This document shows, piece by piece, positions 8,747 to 18,800 of a DNA stretch of 64,000 bases; position 1 is the first letter of the stretch; the number at the start of each line of letters is the position of its first letter. Position numbers and translations under genes: made by a program. Source of the DNA: Ekhidna sp964289745 (lineage in GTDB: Bacteria; Bacteroidota; Bacteroidia; Cytophagales; Cyclobacteriaceae); the NCBI GenBank assembly GCA_964289745.1, contig CAXYMM010000001.1, positions 1,674,001 to 1,738,000 of the forward strand, read 5' to 3'. Below the pieces are notes generated by a model. It was not told the DNA's origin. It saw only the letters and a program-made list of their open reading frames with translations, and searched no databases.

Positions 8747-10624
8747 ATGGAAAATACAGCAAAAAATATAAAAGAAATTCTGACAAATGACCGTTATGTA
8801 ATTCCTCGCTATCAGCGAAATTACGCTTGGGGAAGAGCTGAAATACGGCAACTAATAAAAGACATTGTCGAATTCTTTGATATCGAAAAATCAAAAAAAT
8901 CATATTATCTTGGATCGCTAGTATGTTTTAAACGAGAAGATTGTAGTTATGAATTAATTGATGGTCAGCAACGCCACACAACATTAACCCTCATTAATCT
9001 GGTATTGAAAACTTGGGGAAGCAATATTGAAAATGTAGTTTGTAACCCAAATATAAAATTTGATTCTCGTAAAAAAATACAGTCGTATATTGAAAAGCTA
9101 TATCAAGCTAATGAAAATTTTCAGACACGAATTGAAGAATTAAATGTTTCAGGTACCGGGAAATTTAAAGAAGCAATCGAGATAATTCAAGAGGAATTAC
9201 GAAATCTAGAAGTTAAAAAATTTGCAGAGAATTTTTATCAAAATGTTTTTCTGTTTCGTGTAGAAGTTCCTGAGGATACAGATTTGAATCATTATTTTGA
9301 GATAATGAACAGTCGTGGGGAACAGCTAGAAAAACACGAAATCGTAAAAGCCTCATTAATGAGTAAAATTAATGATGTTTCTGACCAGAAAAAGTTTTCT
9401 AAAATATGGGATGCTTGTGCCAATATGAACCATTATGTATTTTTCAATTTTGATGAAAAAAATCGAAAAAAATTGTTTAATAAGGACAGTGAACTAAAAG
9501 AAAACGAATTTGAAAGCATTTCTTTTGAAAATGATAAGTTCAACAACGATGAAGAAAATTCAAATACACTAGCTAATATTATTGAAAATATTGAAAAACA
9601 TATTCCAAAAGAAGAAAATCCAAAAGAAGAAAATTTTATTCAAGATAAATATAAATCTATTATCGACTTTCCAAACTTTTTGCTGCAAGTCTTGAAAATG
9701 ATGAACGATGATGTTTCTTTAGATGATAAAAAACTTATAGAAGAATTTGATAAAATTAAACCTGATCCAAAAGAATTCATTTTTAAGTTATTGAAATACA
9801 GGGTTATTTTTGATACATACGTAATTAAACAGGATTTATCAGATGCTGATGAAAACAAACAAAATTGGGGCATAAAAAAGTTAAACTCTGATTATGAAAC
9901 CAATATCAAAACATTTAAAGATGAAGATGATGAGGAATTAGTTAAACTTCAAATAATGCTGCATTATGCTGACTCCACCAATACCTATAATAACTGGTTA
10001 CAGGAAATATTGAAGCTTGAGGATTTTAGTTTAGATAATCTCAGAGAAAAAGTATGGAATATTGCAAAAGGCAAGTTTCAAAAAGATAAGCTATCGTATC
10101 CAGACATTACAATTTATAATTTATACTATATTGATTTTATTTTGTGGAAACTTTATAAAGAATATATTAGAGGGAAAGAAAGAATAGAAGAGGTCGATTT
10201 AGTAAAATTAAGCGAACTAAACGAATTAAAAACTAAAATTTTTACTCAAAAGAATTTATTTAATACCTTTAGATTTAGACAAATAAATTCAAGGGAACAT
10301 TTGCTTCCGCAATCATATGCTAAAATAGAACCCATTGATGAGAAGATTACCTCATCAATGAATAGTATAGGGAATTTGTGTCTAATATCAGCTTCTGAAA
10401 ATTCTTCAGCTAATGATAATGATCCTATTGATAAAAAGAAGAGGTTTATAGATAAGAGGTTTATAGATAATTCTAGCTTAAAGCTGCTAATTATGTTTGA
10501 AAGTTTTGAAAATGACAAGTGGGGTGAAGACCAAATAACCAAACACGAAATAGAAATAAATAAATTAATCAAACACGAAGAAGAAATAAATAAATTAATT
10601 GATGTCGCTTCTAATCAGTTATAA
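8747..10624 (+). CDS. DUF262-DUF1524 restriction-like nuclease
   Basis: A 625-residue protein joining an N-terminal DUF262 domain (IPRYQRNYAW near 19-28; IDGQQRHTT with DGQQR at 72-76; MNSRGEQLEKHEIVKASL) to a C-terminal DUF1524 His-Me-finger nuclease domain (REHLLPQ with H518; SIGNLCLI with N543; then ENSSAN). This is the arrangement of GmrSD-type modification-dependent enzymes. The ATG at 8747 is preferred over an in-frame ATG at 8714: it directly follows the upstream stop at 8745, is preceded by GAAGAG, and avoids a long overlap. The middle (about 240-320) is very acidic and Lys/Glu-rich. Tandem DUF262 genes beside a type I system fit a defence island. Confidence 0.8.
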   Translation: MENTAKNIKEILTNDRYVIPRYQRNYAWGRAEIRQLIKDIVEFFDIEKSKKSYYLGSLVCFKREDCSYELIDGQQRHTTLTLINLVLKTWGSNIENVVCNPNIKFDSRKKIQSYIEKLYQANENFQTRIEELNVSGTGKFKEAIEIIQEELRNLEVKKFAENFYQNVFLFRVEVPEDTDLNHYFEIMNSRGEQLEKHEIVKASLMSKINDVSDQKKFSKIWDACANMNHYVFFNFDEKNRKKLFNKDSELKENEFESISFENDKFNNDEENSNTLANIIENIEKHIPKEENPKEENFIQDKYKSIIDFPNFLLQVLKMMNDDVSLDDKKLIEEFDKIKPDPKEFIFKLLKYRVIFDTYVIKQDLSDADENKQNWGIKKLNSDYETNIKTFKDEDDEELVKLQIMLHYADSTNTYNNWLQEILKLEDFSLDNLREKVWNIAKGKFQKDKLSYPDITIYNLYYIDFILWKLYKEYIRGKERIEEVDLVKLSELNELKTKIFTQKNLFNTFRFRQINSREHLLPQSYAKIEPIDEKITSSMNSIGNLCLISASENSSANDNDPIDKKKRFIDKRFIDNSSLKLLIMFESFENDKWGEDQITKHEIEINKLIKHEEEINKLIDVASNQL

Positions 10625-10772
10625 ATACTAAAATTAATTTATTGACTATCATTACTTTTACTTAAGTATTAAAAAATTCAAAAGTAACGACTAAAACTAA
10701 ACCATTTTATTTATCCCTCAACCTCTTTTCTTATTTTATGATATAATATTGATTAAATTTTATTTAATCTTT

Positions 10773-10855
10773 GTGACTATTTTCTTAGAATCAATTCAAT
10801 TACTCCTAGGTTTTTTTTTATTAATTAAAGGGGCTGACTGGTTAATTGATCATAG
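10773..10855 (+). pseudogene. Truncated Na+/Ca2+ antiporter (CaCA family) N-terminus
   Basis: A frame starting GTG at 10773 reads about 27 residues including LLLGFFLLIKGADWLIDHSV, which closely resembles the first membrane helix of bacterial calcium/sodium antiporters. The similarity ends abruptly and a stop follows within 15 codons. The remainder of the roughly 310-residue protein is absent. It looks like a gene cut when the defence island was inserted or deleted against it. Identification is from memory of the family signature. Confidence 0.5.
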
Positions 10856-11069
10856 CGTTCTGCGAGATACTACTGCTCATACATAAACCCATTAATAAGC
10901 TCTTTTAGGGGAGCGTTAACTTTGCCACAGATCTTTTTTCGTTTCCTCACAAGTTTAACCACGGTAAAAGATTCCCAAGAAAGCGGGACATTTTTTACTT
11001 TCTCTTTAAATAAAGAATGGATGTATTAACATTACAAAATCAATTTTTTTATTTATTTAATTATCTGAA
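10856..11069. other. Gene-free stretch with an unidentified minus-strand fragment
   Basis: Between the antiporter stub and the arsenosugar genes, the minus strand reads about 40 codons (roughly 11012 down to 10880) containing VPLSWESFTVVKLVRKRKK and ending GFMYEQ before a stop. There is no start codon in a sensible place and I do not recognise it. It may be the tail of a lost gene. The A/T-rich last 60 bases should hold the promoter of the next gene, though no clear -7 element was picked out. Confidence 0.3.
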
Positions 11070-11402
11070 ATGGACGCTTATTACAAACCAGAAGACTTAA
11101 AGAAATTTGGTCAAATATCAGAATGGCAAAACAAACTTGGCGATAAATTCTTTGATTATTACAACTCTGTATTTGAAGAAGGAGCTTTAACTGCCCGTGA
11201 AAAATCCCTAATCGCATTAGCGGTCGCACACACAATTCAGTGCCCATATTGTATCGACGCATACACTGGCGATTTGCTGGAAAAAGGGGTGGATGAGGAA
11301 CAGATGATGGAAGCAGTTCATATAGCAGGGGCAATTCGAGGTGGTGCTTCACTTGTTCATGGCGTTCAAATGATGAATCAAGTAAAAGAAAAATTAATGT
11401 AA
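11070..11402 (+). CDS. Arsenosugar biosynthesis-associated peroxidase-like protein
   Basis: A 110-residue helical protein of the carboxymuconolactone decarboxylase / AhpD fold. Residues 48-72 carry EKSLIALAVAHTIQCPYC, where the C-x-x-C pair is the redox motif of AhpD-like proteins, followed by GVDEEQMMEAVHIAGAIRGG. The family subset linked to arsS is recognised by this sequence and by its neighbour. The stop overlaps the arsS start (TAATG), so the two are translationally coupled. Its exact chemistry in arsenosugar synthesis is not established. Confidence 0.85.
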   Translation: MDAYYKPEDLKKFGQISEWQNKLGDKFFDYYNSVFEEGALTAREKSLIALAVAHTIQCPYCIDAYTGDLLEKGVDEEQMMEAVHIAGAIRGGASLVHGVQMMNQVKEKLM

Positions 11403-12439
11403 TGTTGGAATCTTTGCAAAGGCAAAATCACCCCTTGGCTTCCACCAAGGAACAGGTGGCATTGTTAAATGATCATGAATCAATAGGGATTCCAACTTTT
11501 CAAAGTAAGCTCAAGGAAATAGGATTTGAGGAATTAAGCCCGAACCAGATTGATGTCTTACAAATTAATGTAGGCAAGATGTGTAATCAAGTATGTGCAC
11601 ACTGTCATGTGGATGCTGGTCCAGATCGAAAAGAGATTATGAGCAAAGAAACCATGCAACAATGCCTAAATGCTTTGAAAAAATCGGACATCTCTACTGT
11701 AGACATAACAGGTGGTGCACCTGAGATGAACCCTAACTTTCGTTGGTTTGTAGAAGAGCTAAGTAACTTAGATAAGCAAATCATTGTGAGGTGTAACCTT
11801 ACCATTATCCTCGCTAACCCGAAATATTATGACCTTCCTGAATTTTTCAAGAAACATAAAATCAATATCATCTCCAGTCTGCCTTATTTTAATGCCAGGC
11901 GAACAAATGCTCAGCGAGGAGAGGGCGTATTCGAGAAATCTGTAAAAGCCCTTCGAACCCTAAACAAGGTAGGTTATGGTCGAGAGGGCTCATTTCTAAA
12001 ACTAGACCTTGTTTATAACCCCGCTGGTGCATTTATACCAGGAGATCAAACCTCTCTGGAAAACCAGTTTAAGCGCAAATTGGCTGAATACGATATTATT
12101 TTCAATAATTTATTTAGCATAACCAACCTTCCGATAGGTCGGTTTTTAGAGTATTTGTTAAAGACGAAAAAATATTCAGATTACATGACCGAATTGGTTA
12201 ATGCATTTAATCCTGCCGCAGTCCAAAATGCGATGTGCAGAAACACCCTAAGCATAGGATGGGATGGGTTTATGTATGATTGTGATTTTAATCAAATGCT
12301 CGAATTGAAAGTAAACGGCCCACAGCACATTGCTGATTTCAATTTGAAAAGCCTTGGATCAAGAGAAATTATTTTAAACCAACATTGCTACGGATGTATG
12401 GCTGGAGCAGGGTCTAGTTGTGGTGGAGCCATCACCTAA
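11402..12439 (+). CDS. arsS: Arsenosugar biosynthesis radical SAM protein ArsS
   Basis: A 345-residue radical SAM enzyme. The 4Fe-4S/SAM motif is CNQVCAHC at about residues 61-68, followed by HVDAGPDRKE, a sequence typical of ArsS. TGGAPEMNP supplies the SAM-binding GGE-like motif. Near the C-terminus, CRNTLSIGWDGFMYDCDFNQ and CYGCMAGAGSSCGG add cysteines that probably bind a second cluster. ArsS is thought to move an adenosyl group to dimethylarsenic on the way to arsenosugars. The usual partner methyltransferase arsM is not in this window. Confidence 0.92.
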   Translation: MLESLQRQNHPLASTKEQVALLNDHESIGIPTFQSKLKEIGFEELSPNQIDVLQINVGKMCNQVCAHCHVDAGPDRKEIMSKETMQQCLNALKKSDISTVDITGGAPEMNPNFRWFVEELSNLDKQIIVRCNLTIILANPKYYDLPEFFKKHKINIISSLPYFNARRTNAQRGEGVFEKSVKALRTLNKVGYGREGSFLKLDLVYNPAGAFIPGDQTSLENQFKRKLAEYDIIFNNLFSITNLPIGRFLEYLLKTKKYSDYMTELVNAFNPAAVQNAMCRNTLSIGWDGFMYDCDFNQMLELKVNGPQHIADFNLKSLGSREIILNQHCYGCMAGAGSSCGGAIT

Positions 12440-12995
12440 TTATAGTAGACATGAATACATATTTCGAGACTTCTGGTATTGGAAGAAAACAGAGTGACTA
12501 AGCCCACGATTTAAGTCGGTCTTTTTAAATATAGAAATACTTTAGGAGTTCAAGTCGAAGATGGATTAATCAATACGGCTTCTTGAAACGGCCGTTAATG
12601 TATATTCTAAAGTAGAAGAACATTTCAATGATCACAGGAGGCATAAAACGGATGCACCGCTAACCTGTTTGGAAAAAGAAATAGCAAATAAACGAGTCGG
12701 TTTTTTGGAGAGGTATGTATTTGTTGCCTTCAACCTTGGTGTTCGTAAACCAGACATTGTCAACTTCATAGAGGTAAAAGAGTCCCATCTCATCTATTGT
12801 ACTTTTTATTATTCTTATGAATATAATTTTTTTTTATTTGATGTAAGCGCACTTTTTTTCATGAAAATTATTTCTGTTGTGTTTTTGTTGTGGTGGCTGA
12901 CCCCCTCCTAAGCTAAACTTATTCAATAGTTTTGAAGTTGTTTAATTTTAAATCGATTTACAATAAACTAACAGTTAAATTAAAAATCTTTTATT
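12440..12995. other. Intergenic region, degenerate coding-like fragments
   Basis: This 556-base stretch has no convincing gene. One plus-strand frame reads about 50 codons (around 12570-12730) with YSKVEEHFNDHRRHKTDA and CLEKEIANKRVGFLERY; a preceding frame reads GVQVEDGLINTAS. Together they look like parts of one frameshifted gene, but I cannot name it; a distant resemblance to transposase tails is too weak to call. The last 100 bases are A/T-rich and should carry the promoter for the polysaccharide locus. Confidence 0.35.
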
Positions 12996-14717
12996 ATGAA
13001 GAAAATAATAGACCTTGAAAATGTGAGATTGCCAATTTTGATGTTGGCGTTAATTTTTATTATCAGTTGTAAGGATGATGACCCGAATCCAGTTAATAGG
13101 GTCGAAGATCCAATTGCTGCGTTTACTCCAGATGTGGACGAATTAACAGTAACTTTTAATAATACATCGAAAAATGCAACTTCCTTCTCTTGGGATTTCG
13201 GTGATGATAAAGGAAAAAGTGAAGAAAAAAGTCCGAAGTACACGTATGCGGCAGCAGGTAAATATGAAGTTGTCTTAACTGCAAAGAACGATGCAGGTAC
13301 CTCGAACGTGGCTAAAGTAACTTTAAACTTAGCAAGTAAAGATGAAAAATTAGCACTACTATCAGGAGAAACATCAAAAACGTGGAAACTCTTGAGAGAC
13401 CCTGTGAAAGTTTCTATGCTTTTAGCTGCAGACCAAAATCTAAGTCAAATTTACTGGGCTGGCTCAAAAAATGACGGAGGCAGACCATGTCTTTATGATG
13501 ATGAATTTATTTTTAGTGCCGATGGTAATTTCGAATTTAAGGACAATGATACTTTTTGGGCAGAATTTGGAGTTTTTAATAACATACAGGATTGCGATTC
13601 GGATACTAAAACGGAGTCTTGTTTCACCCCCACCGCTGACAATATGGTTAATGAGTGTGGAGATGATATAAGTGCTTGGAGATCAAAAACACACAAATAC
13701 ACGTATGATCCAGATAACAACAAGATAACCTTAAGTGGTGAAGGTGCTTGGATTGGTATCCCTAAACTGGCCACTACTGAAGAAGTAACAACACCCCAAA
13801 GTGAAGTGACATTTGATGCCGTTTTTGAAGACGGTGGTACGTCTGGTGTTGATACGATGTTTGCCAGTTTTACGTATGCAAGTTCATTTTGGACATTTAC
13901 CTACGTCTCTTATGACGACCCATCTAAAGAGCCAGCAATCGTTAGTTTGGGGGCACAATTCAGTTTTGATGCTCAAAAGTTAGAAGTAACCTTTAAGGAC
14001 GAAACAACCGGTGGTGCCACTTCATGGAACTGGGATTTTGGAGATAATAAAGGAACGAGTACGGAACAAAATCCAGTATATACTTACGGAGCCGAAGGAA
14101 CTTACCAGGTCACCCTTGAAGTGTCGGATGGTAGCAGTAGTGCTACTGTTACCCGAGAAGTAATTGTTCAATCTAATATTCCTGCTCCAACTACATTGGG
14201 ACATACTTTTGCAGATGCTGCAGGTGGGGATTTATTAACCCTGTTGAAGGGTACTTCAACTATAGAGCTTGGGGTGGATGACCCGGCAGATGCAAATGCC
14301 TCAAAAGTGGGTAAGTTTACCAGAGTAGCAGGTTCGGACTATCAAGAAGCGCAAATAACGGCTGACCCTCAGTCAAAATTTTCGCTCGAAAACGTTACTT
14401 CTATGACGCTTGATATTTATTTACCAAGTTCAAATGATTATTCAACCACTCTTACCCAAGCGTTAGTTATCGGGTTTGGTGACCAGTTGACCAGTCCAGG
14501 AGGTGAATGGTGGCAAAGTCAATCACAATGGTCATCGGAGAATCTGGCTCTTGATCAATGGCAAACTCTAACCTTTGATCTTAAAGCAGCAACCCAAGGT
14601 AATGGTGCCAACGATGCTACCTCCAGAAAAGATTTAGATATGTTCTTTCTTGGCATTGGTGGTACGAATCATGGGGCTGGTGGAGTATTCTATATTAGAA
14701 ACCTTTCTTTGAAATAA
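12996..14717 (+). CDS. Surface glycan-binding-type lipoprotein with two PKD domains
   Basis: A 573-residue lipoprotein. The N-terminal hydrophobic segment ends ALIFIISC, giving a lipobox with the acylated Cys, then an acidic DDDPNP tether. PKD domain 1 (about 40-110) has SFSWDFGDD; PKD domain 2 (about 320-390) has SWNWDFGDN. Between them lies a domain seen in glycan-locus lipoproteins (ETSKTWKLLRDP, then CLYDDEFIF). The last 175 residues look like a beta-sandwich carbohydrate-binding module (TSMTLDIYLPSS, WQTLTFDLK, FYIRNLSLK). It stands first in the GH16/SusC/SusD locus and probably holds glucan at the cell surface. A strong terminator follows 7 bases after the stop. Confidence 0.85.
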   Translation: MKKIIDLENVRLPILMLALIFIISCKDDDPNPVNRVEDPIAAFTPDVDELTVTFNNTSKNATSFSWDFGDDKGKSEEKSPKYTYAAAGKYEVVLTAKNDAGTSNVAKVTLNLASKDEKLALLSGETSKTWKLLRDPVKVSMLLAADQNLSQIYWAGSKNDGGRPCLYDDEFIFSADGNFEFKDNDTFWAEFGVFNNIQDCDSDTKTESCFTPTADNMVNECGDDISAWRSKTHKYTYDPDNNKITLSGEGAWIGIPKLATTEEVTTPQSEVTFDAVFEDGGTSGVDTMFASFTYASSFWTFTYVSYDDPSKEPAIVSLGAQFSFDAQKLEVTFKDETTGGATSWNWDFGDNKGTSTEQNPVYTYGAEGTYQVTLEVSDGSSSATVTREVIVQSNIPAPTTLGHTFADAAGGDLLTLLKGTSTIELGVDDPADANASKVGKFTRVAGSDYQEAQITADPQSKFSLENVTSMTLDIYLPSSNDYSTTLTQALVIGFGDQLTSPGGEWWQSQSQWSSENLALDQWQTLTFDLKAATQGNGANDATSRKDLDMFFLGIGGTNHGAGGVFYIRNLSLK

Positions 14718-14724
14718 ACATTTT

Positions 14725-14754
14725 AGCACACACCCATGAGGTGTGTGCTTTTTT
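14725..14754 (+). terminator. Rho-independent terminator inside the glucan locus
   Basis: A perfect 10-bp stem (AGCACACACC at 14725-14734 with GGTGTGTGCT at 14740-14749), five-base loop, then a run of six T. It lies 7 bases after the PKD lipoprotein stop and 4 bases before the GH16 start codon, so it would separate or attenuate GH16/susCD expression from the upstream gene. Confidence 0.85.
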
Positions 14755-14757
14755 AAT

Positions 14758-15843
14758 ATGTATAGGTTTAGTTTTATTTATTTGCTCTCAATACTTTTTT
14801 TATTTTTTTCTTGTTCAGAAGAGCCAGACTTAAATAATGTAGATCCACGGGAGCTTACGGTTGAAGTTGAAGTTCAAGATCAATCGGGGTTGGTTAAAAT
14901 AAACACAACCGCTTTGAATACGAAATACTTCGAATTAGATCCAGGGGATGGAAGTGAAAAATTAACTGATTCAACGGGTTCATTTTCCTATACCTACACT
15001 TCAAACGGAACATACGAACTTATAATAAGAGCCTATGGATCATCGGGGAAGTTCGTTCAGGAAAAAGAGCGAATAGTGATACAATTGGTTGATGATCAAA
15101 TCCAGCAATATGAAGGATTTTCGCTTGTTTGGCAGGAAGAATTCGAGGGTTCAAGTCTAAATGAGAAAAATTGGAATTACGAAATTGGAACGGGCAGTAA
15201 TGGGTGGGGTAACAATGAATTACAATATTATCGCCGAGAGAACACGCAAGTTACTGGAGGTAATCTCATCATTACAGCAAAAAAAGAGAATTTTGGAGGT
15301 AGATCTTATACATCTTCCAGACTGACGACCCAGAATAAATACAGTTTTCAGTACGGGCGAGTGGACATTAGGGCAAAACTGCCAGAAGGACAGGGAATTT
15401 GGCCTGCATTGTGGATGTTAGGTTCAAATTTCTCTTCTATTGGGTGGCCTGCGTGTGGAGAGATTGATATCATGGAAATGATAGGAGGGAATGGAAGAGA
15501 AAATACCGTTCATGGTACGCTTCACTGGCAAGATCCCAATGGAAATCCAGGGAATAATAATCACGCCGAATCTGGTCAAAAGTTTACATCATCTTCTTCC
15601 TTTAGCGATGATTATCATTTATTCTCTATTATATGGAACGATCGTGAGGTTATGTGGATGGTAGATAATAAATCTTTTTCCAGGCAAGGAATTACAGACC
15701 CTAACAAGAGTGAATTCCTAAAACCCTTCTTTTTTATTGTAAATGTAGCTGTTGGGGGTAATTGGCCAGGTAGCCCTGATGCAAGCACCCTTTTTCCGCA
15801 GAAAATTATGGTAGATTATATAAGGGTCTATGAAGAAAACTAA
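14758..15843 (+). CDS. GH16 endo-beta-glucanase (laminarinase-type) lipoprotein
   Basis: A 361-residue lipoprotein: signal segment and lipobox ending FLFFSC at residue 19, a PKD-like domain (about 30-110), and a GH16 catalytic domain (about 120-361). The GH16 signature EIDIME lies at 235-240, with E235 as nucleophile, D237 assisting and E240 as acid/base. WPALWMLG and RVDIRAKLPEGQGIWPALW-type context favour laminarinase/beta-1,3-glucanase specificity. The ATG at 14758 is chosen; an in-frame GTG at 14743 lies inside the terminator stem. It precedes susC by 25 bases. Likely cleaves beta-1,3- or mixed-linkage glucan at the cell surface. Confidence 0.9.
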   Translation: MYRFSFIYLLSILFLFFSCSEEPDLNNVDPRELTVEVEVQDQSGLVKINTTALNTKYFELDPGDGSEKLTDSTGSFSYTYTSNGTYELIIRAYGSSGKFVQEKERIVIQLVDDQIQQYEGFSLVWQEEFEGSSLNEKNWNYEIGTGSNGWGNNELQYYRRENTQVTGGNLIITAKKENFGGRSYTSSRLTTQNKYSFQYGRVDIRAKLPEGQGIWPALWMLGSNFSSIGWPACGEIDIMEMIGGNGRENTVHGTLHWQDPNGNPGNNNHAESGQKFTSSSSFSDDYHLFSIIWNDREVMWMVDNKSFSRQGITDPNKSEFLKPFFFIVNVAVGGNWPGSPDASTLFPQKIMVDYIRVYEEN

Positions 15844-15868
15844 CATTGCTTTACCATTAAAAAATGAT

Positions 15869-18800
15869 ATGAAAAGATTTATTACCAAATATTTATTGTT
15901 CCTTTCATTATTTGCGAGTGTCACATTTATCAACGCTCAATCAAGAACCATAAAAGGAAAAGTAACGGATGAAAATGGGGAAAGTCTTCCTGGTGTCACG
16001 TTGTTGATTGAGGGAACAACGAATGGTACAGTTACAGATTTAGATGGGATTTATACATTGGAAGTTAATGAGGGGGAAAAGATAACCGTTACCTATATCG
16101 GTTTTAAAGATCAGGTAATTAGTCTTAATGGCAGAACACAGATTGACGTAACACTTGAATCTTCAATTGAAGAACTTGAAGAAGTCGTAGTTATTGGTTA
16201 CGGTGTTCAAAGGAAGAAGGTTCTCACAGGTTCAATAGAACGCGTTTCATCAGAAGAAATTACTTCAACTCCAATCGTAAGAGCAGATCAAGCCCTGCAG
16301 GGAAGGGTAGCAGGTGTTCAGGTACTTAATGCTTCAGGTCAACCGGGAGAACAGCCAAGCATAAGAATAAGAGGAGTAGGGACTGATGGCGATTCTAGAC
16401 CACTGTATTTAGTAGACGGGATTGCGGTAGCTGGAATTGACAATTTAAACCCAGCAGATATTCAATCTGTGGAAGTATTAAAAGACGCAGCATCAACCTC
16501 CATATATGGAGCCAGGGCAGCAAACGGAGTAGTGTTGATTACTACCAAATCAGGAATAAAAGGAAAAGCAACAGTTACTTATGATGGCTACTATGGGTTT
16601 CAAAATAGTCCAGACCCTGTGGATTTATTAAATGCATCAGAATATCAAAAAGTAATGAGTGATGCCAATGCTACTTCTCTGGATGGAACATCTTTTGACC
16701 CCAATCAAATTCCAACAGTAGATACGGATTGGCAGAAGGAATTGTACTCAAATAACGTCCCAATTCAGAGCCACTATATCGGAATTGAAGGTGCAAGTGA
16801 TAAATCGTCATATTCTGGAAGTATTTCCTATTTTGATCAGCAAGGTATAATAGGCGAAGAGTTATCCTCTTTTGAAAGATATTCGGCACGGTTACGATCT
16901 GATATTAGGGTTAATAGTGTATTCAAATATGGAGGATCTATTAACTACTCTCACACCCTTAGGAGGGGTATTGATGGAAATTCATCATTTAATGGTGAAT
17001 TGGGTAGTGCATTGAATATTGACCCTTTAACCGCAATTTATGAAAAGGATTCCGTTATTTTAAGTTCCTCTCCTTCTTATGCGCTCGGAAGAATTTCAGA
17101 TGATAATGGAAACGTTTTTGCAGTCTCAGAAAATATTGCGGGAGAAATAGTTAATCCACTTGCTAGATTACAATTGAGGACAGAGAAAAGAACGGAAGAT
17201 CAAATTCTTACAAATGTATACATGGAATTTGAGCCCCTTAAAAATTTAACAATTAGAACAATGGGAGGATCCGATCTTGTGTACCGAACATGGGATTCAT
17301 ATCAGCCACTGTATTATTTAACTAATACTATTCAAAATACCCAAGGAGAGAACCCAACTACCTCAGTAACCAAGACCTTGCAGAGGCAATGGTCAAGGCA
17401 ATGGGAAAATACAATTAATTATAGGAGAAAGATTGGCGAAAGACATAATATTAACGTTCTTTTCGGTACAACATTGTTGTTTGAAGAAATAAAGGACATT
17501 TCAGGGAGTGCCTTTGGAATTAATGTAGCTAATCCCAATTTGAGGTACCTGTCTCTGGGTTTGGATTCACTTGATGTTGTAAATGGAGGATTTCCAAGAA
17601 ACTACTCTCTTGCATCGTTTTTCTCCAGAGTTCTATATGATTATAATGACAGAATTTCTTTTTCATTTTCGCAAAGAAGAGACGGATCATCAAGATTTGG
17701 TTCATCCAATAAATATGCAAATTTTTACGCCTTTGGTGTAAGTTGGGTTATCAACGAAGAACCCTTTTTTCCTCAATGGGATAAATTATCATTTCTGAAA
17801 TTAAGAGCATCCTGGGGGCAAAATGGAAATGATAGAATTGGCGAATTTAGATACGCTTCTACTGTCGATTTTAATATAGCCTATAACCAGCAATTAGGGG
17901 CAGTTCCAGCATTTTTTGCTAACGAAGGAATAAAATGGGAGTCAAACAATCAACTAGATTTAGCAATAGAAACGGGATTTTTGGAAAATAGACTTTCTTT
18001 ATCAGCGAATTACTATAAAAGAATTACAGAAGACCTACTACAACCTGTTACGGCTCCGTCAACGCTTGGGTTTAACTCAGGAGAAGATAATGTGGGATCG
18101 GTGAAGAACGAGGGTATAGAGCTTGTTCTTGGATGGCGAGACAAAACAGGAGATTTTAGTTATTCTATTTCAGCCAATGCGTCATACAATAAAAATATAG
18201 TTACGAAAGTGGCAAGTGAAGCCGGATTCATTCAAGGTCGGGATTGGGCTCTAGCTGGTGAGGTCACCAGAATAATAGAAAACGAACCTCTTGTTTCATT
18301 TTTTGGTTATCAAACAGACGGTATATTTCAATCAGAAGCCGAAGTTAATGAGCATATTAGTCAGAATAGCTCAGATCCATTTAGACGCATTCAGCCTAAT
18401 GCAGAGCCAGGAGATATTCGATTTGTTGATGTTAATGGAGACGGCCAGATTAGTGGAGATGATAGAGTGGCGATAGGAAGTCCATTGCCAGATTGGACAG
18501 TAGGATCAAATCTGTCTTTTGGCTATAAAAATTTTGAATTCTCAGCCCTATTAACGGGTCAGCTTGGATTAGACGCCTTTGATGGTTTAACAAGGACAGA
18601 CAGATCCACGAGCAATCGTCAATCTTGGATATTAAACCAATGGTCAGAATCCAATCCAACCAATGAGGTCCCTAGATTAGTCGCTGGAGATCCAAATCAA
18701 AACTACCGTAGGGCTACCGATATGATAAATATCCAAAATGGAAGTTATTTGAGAATTAGAAATATTCAATTTGGTTACAGGATTCCTGGTGATTTACTTA

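Noticed and set aside
12669..12911. 80-residue plus-strand frame after arsS
   Set aside because: Starts inside a degenerate coding-like stretch and ends in a Phe/Leu-rich A/T region; treated as part of the remnant, not as a gene.
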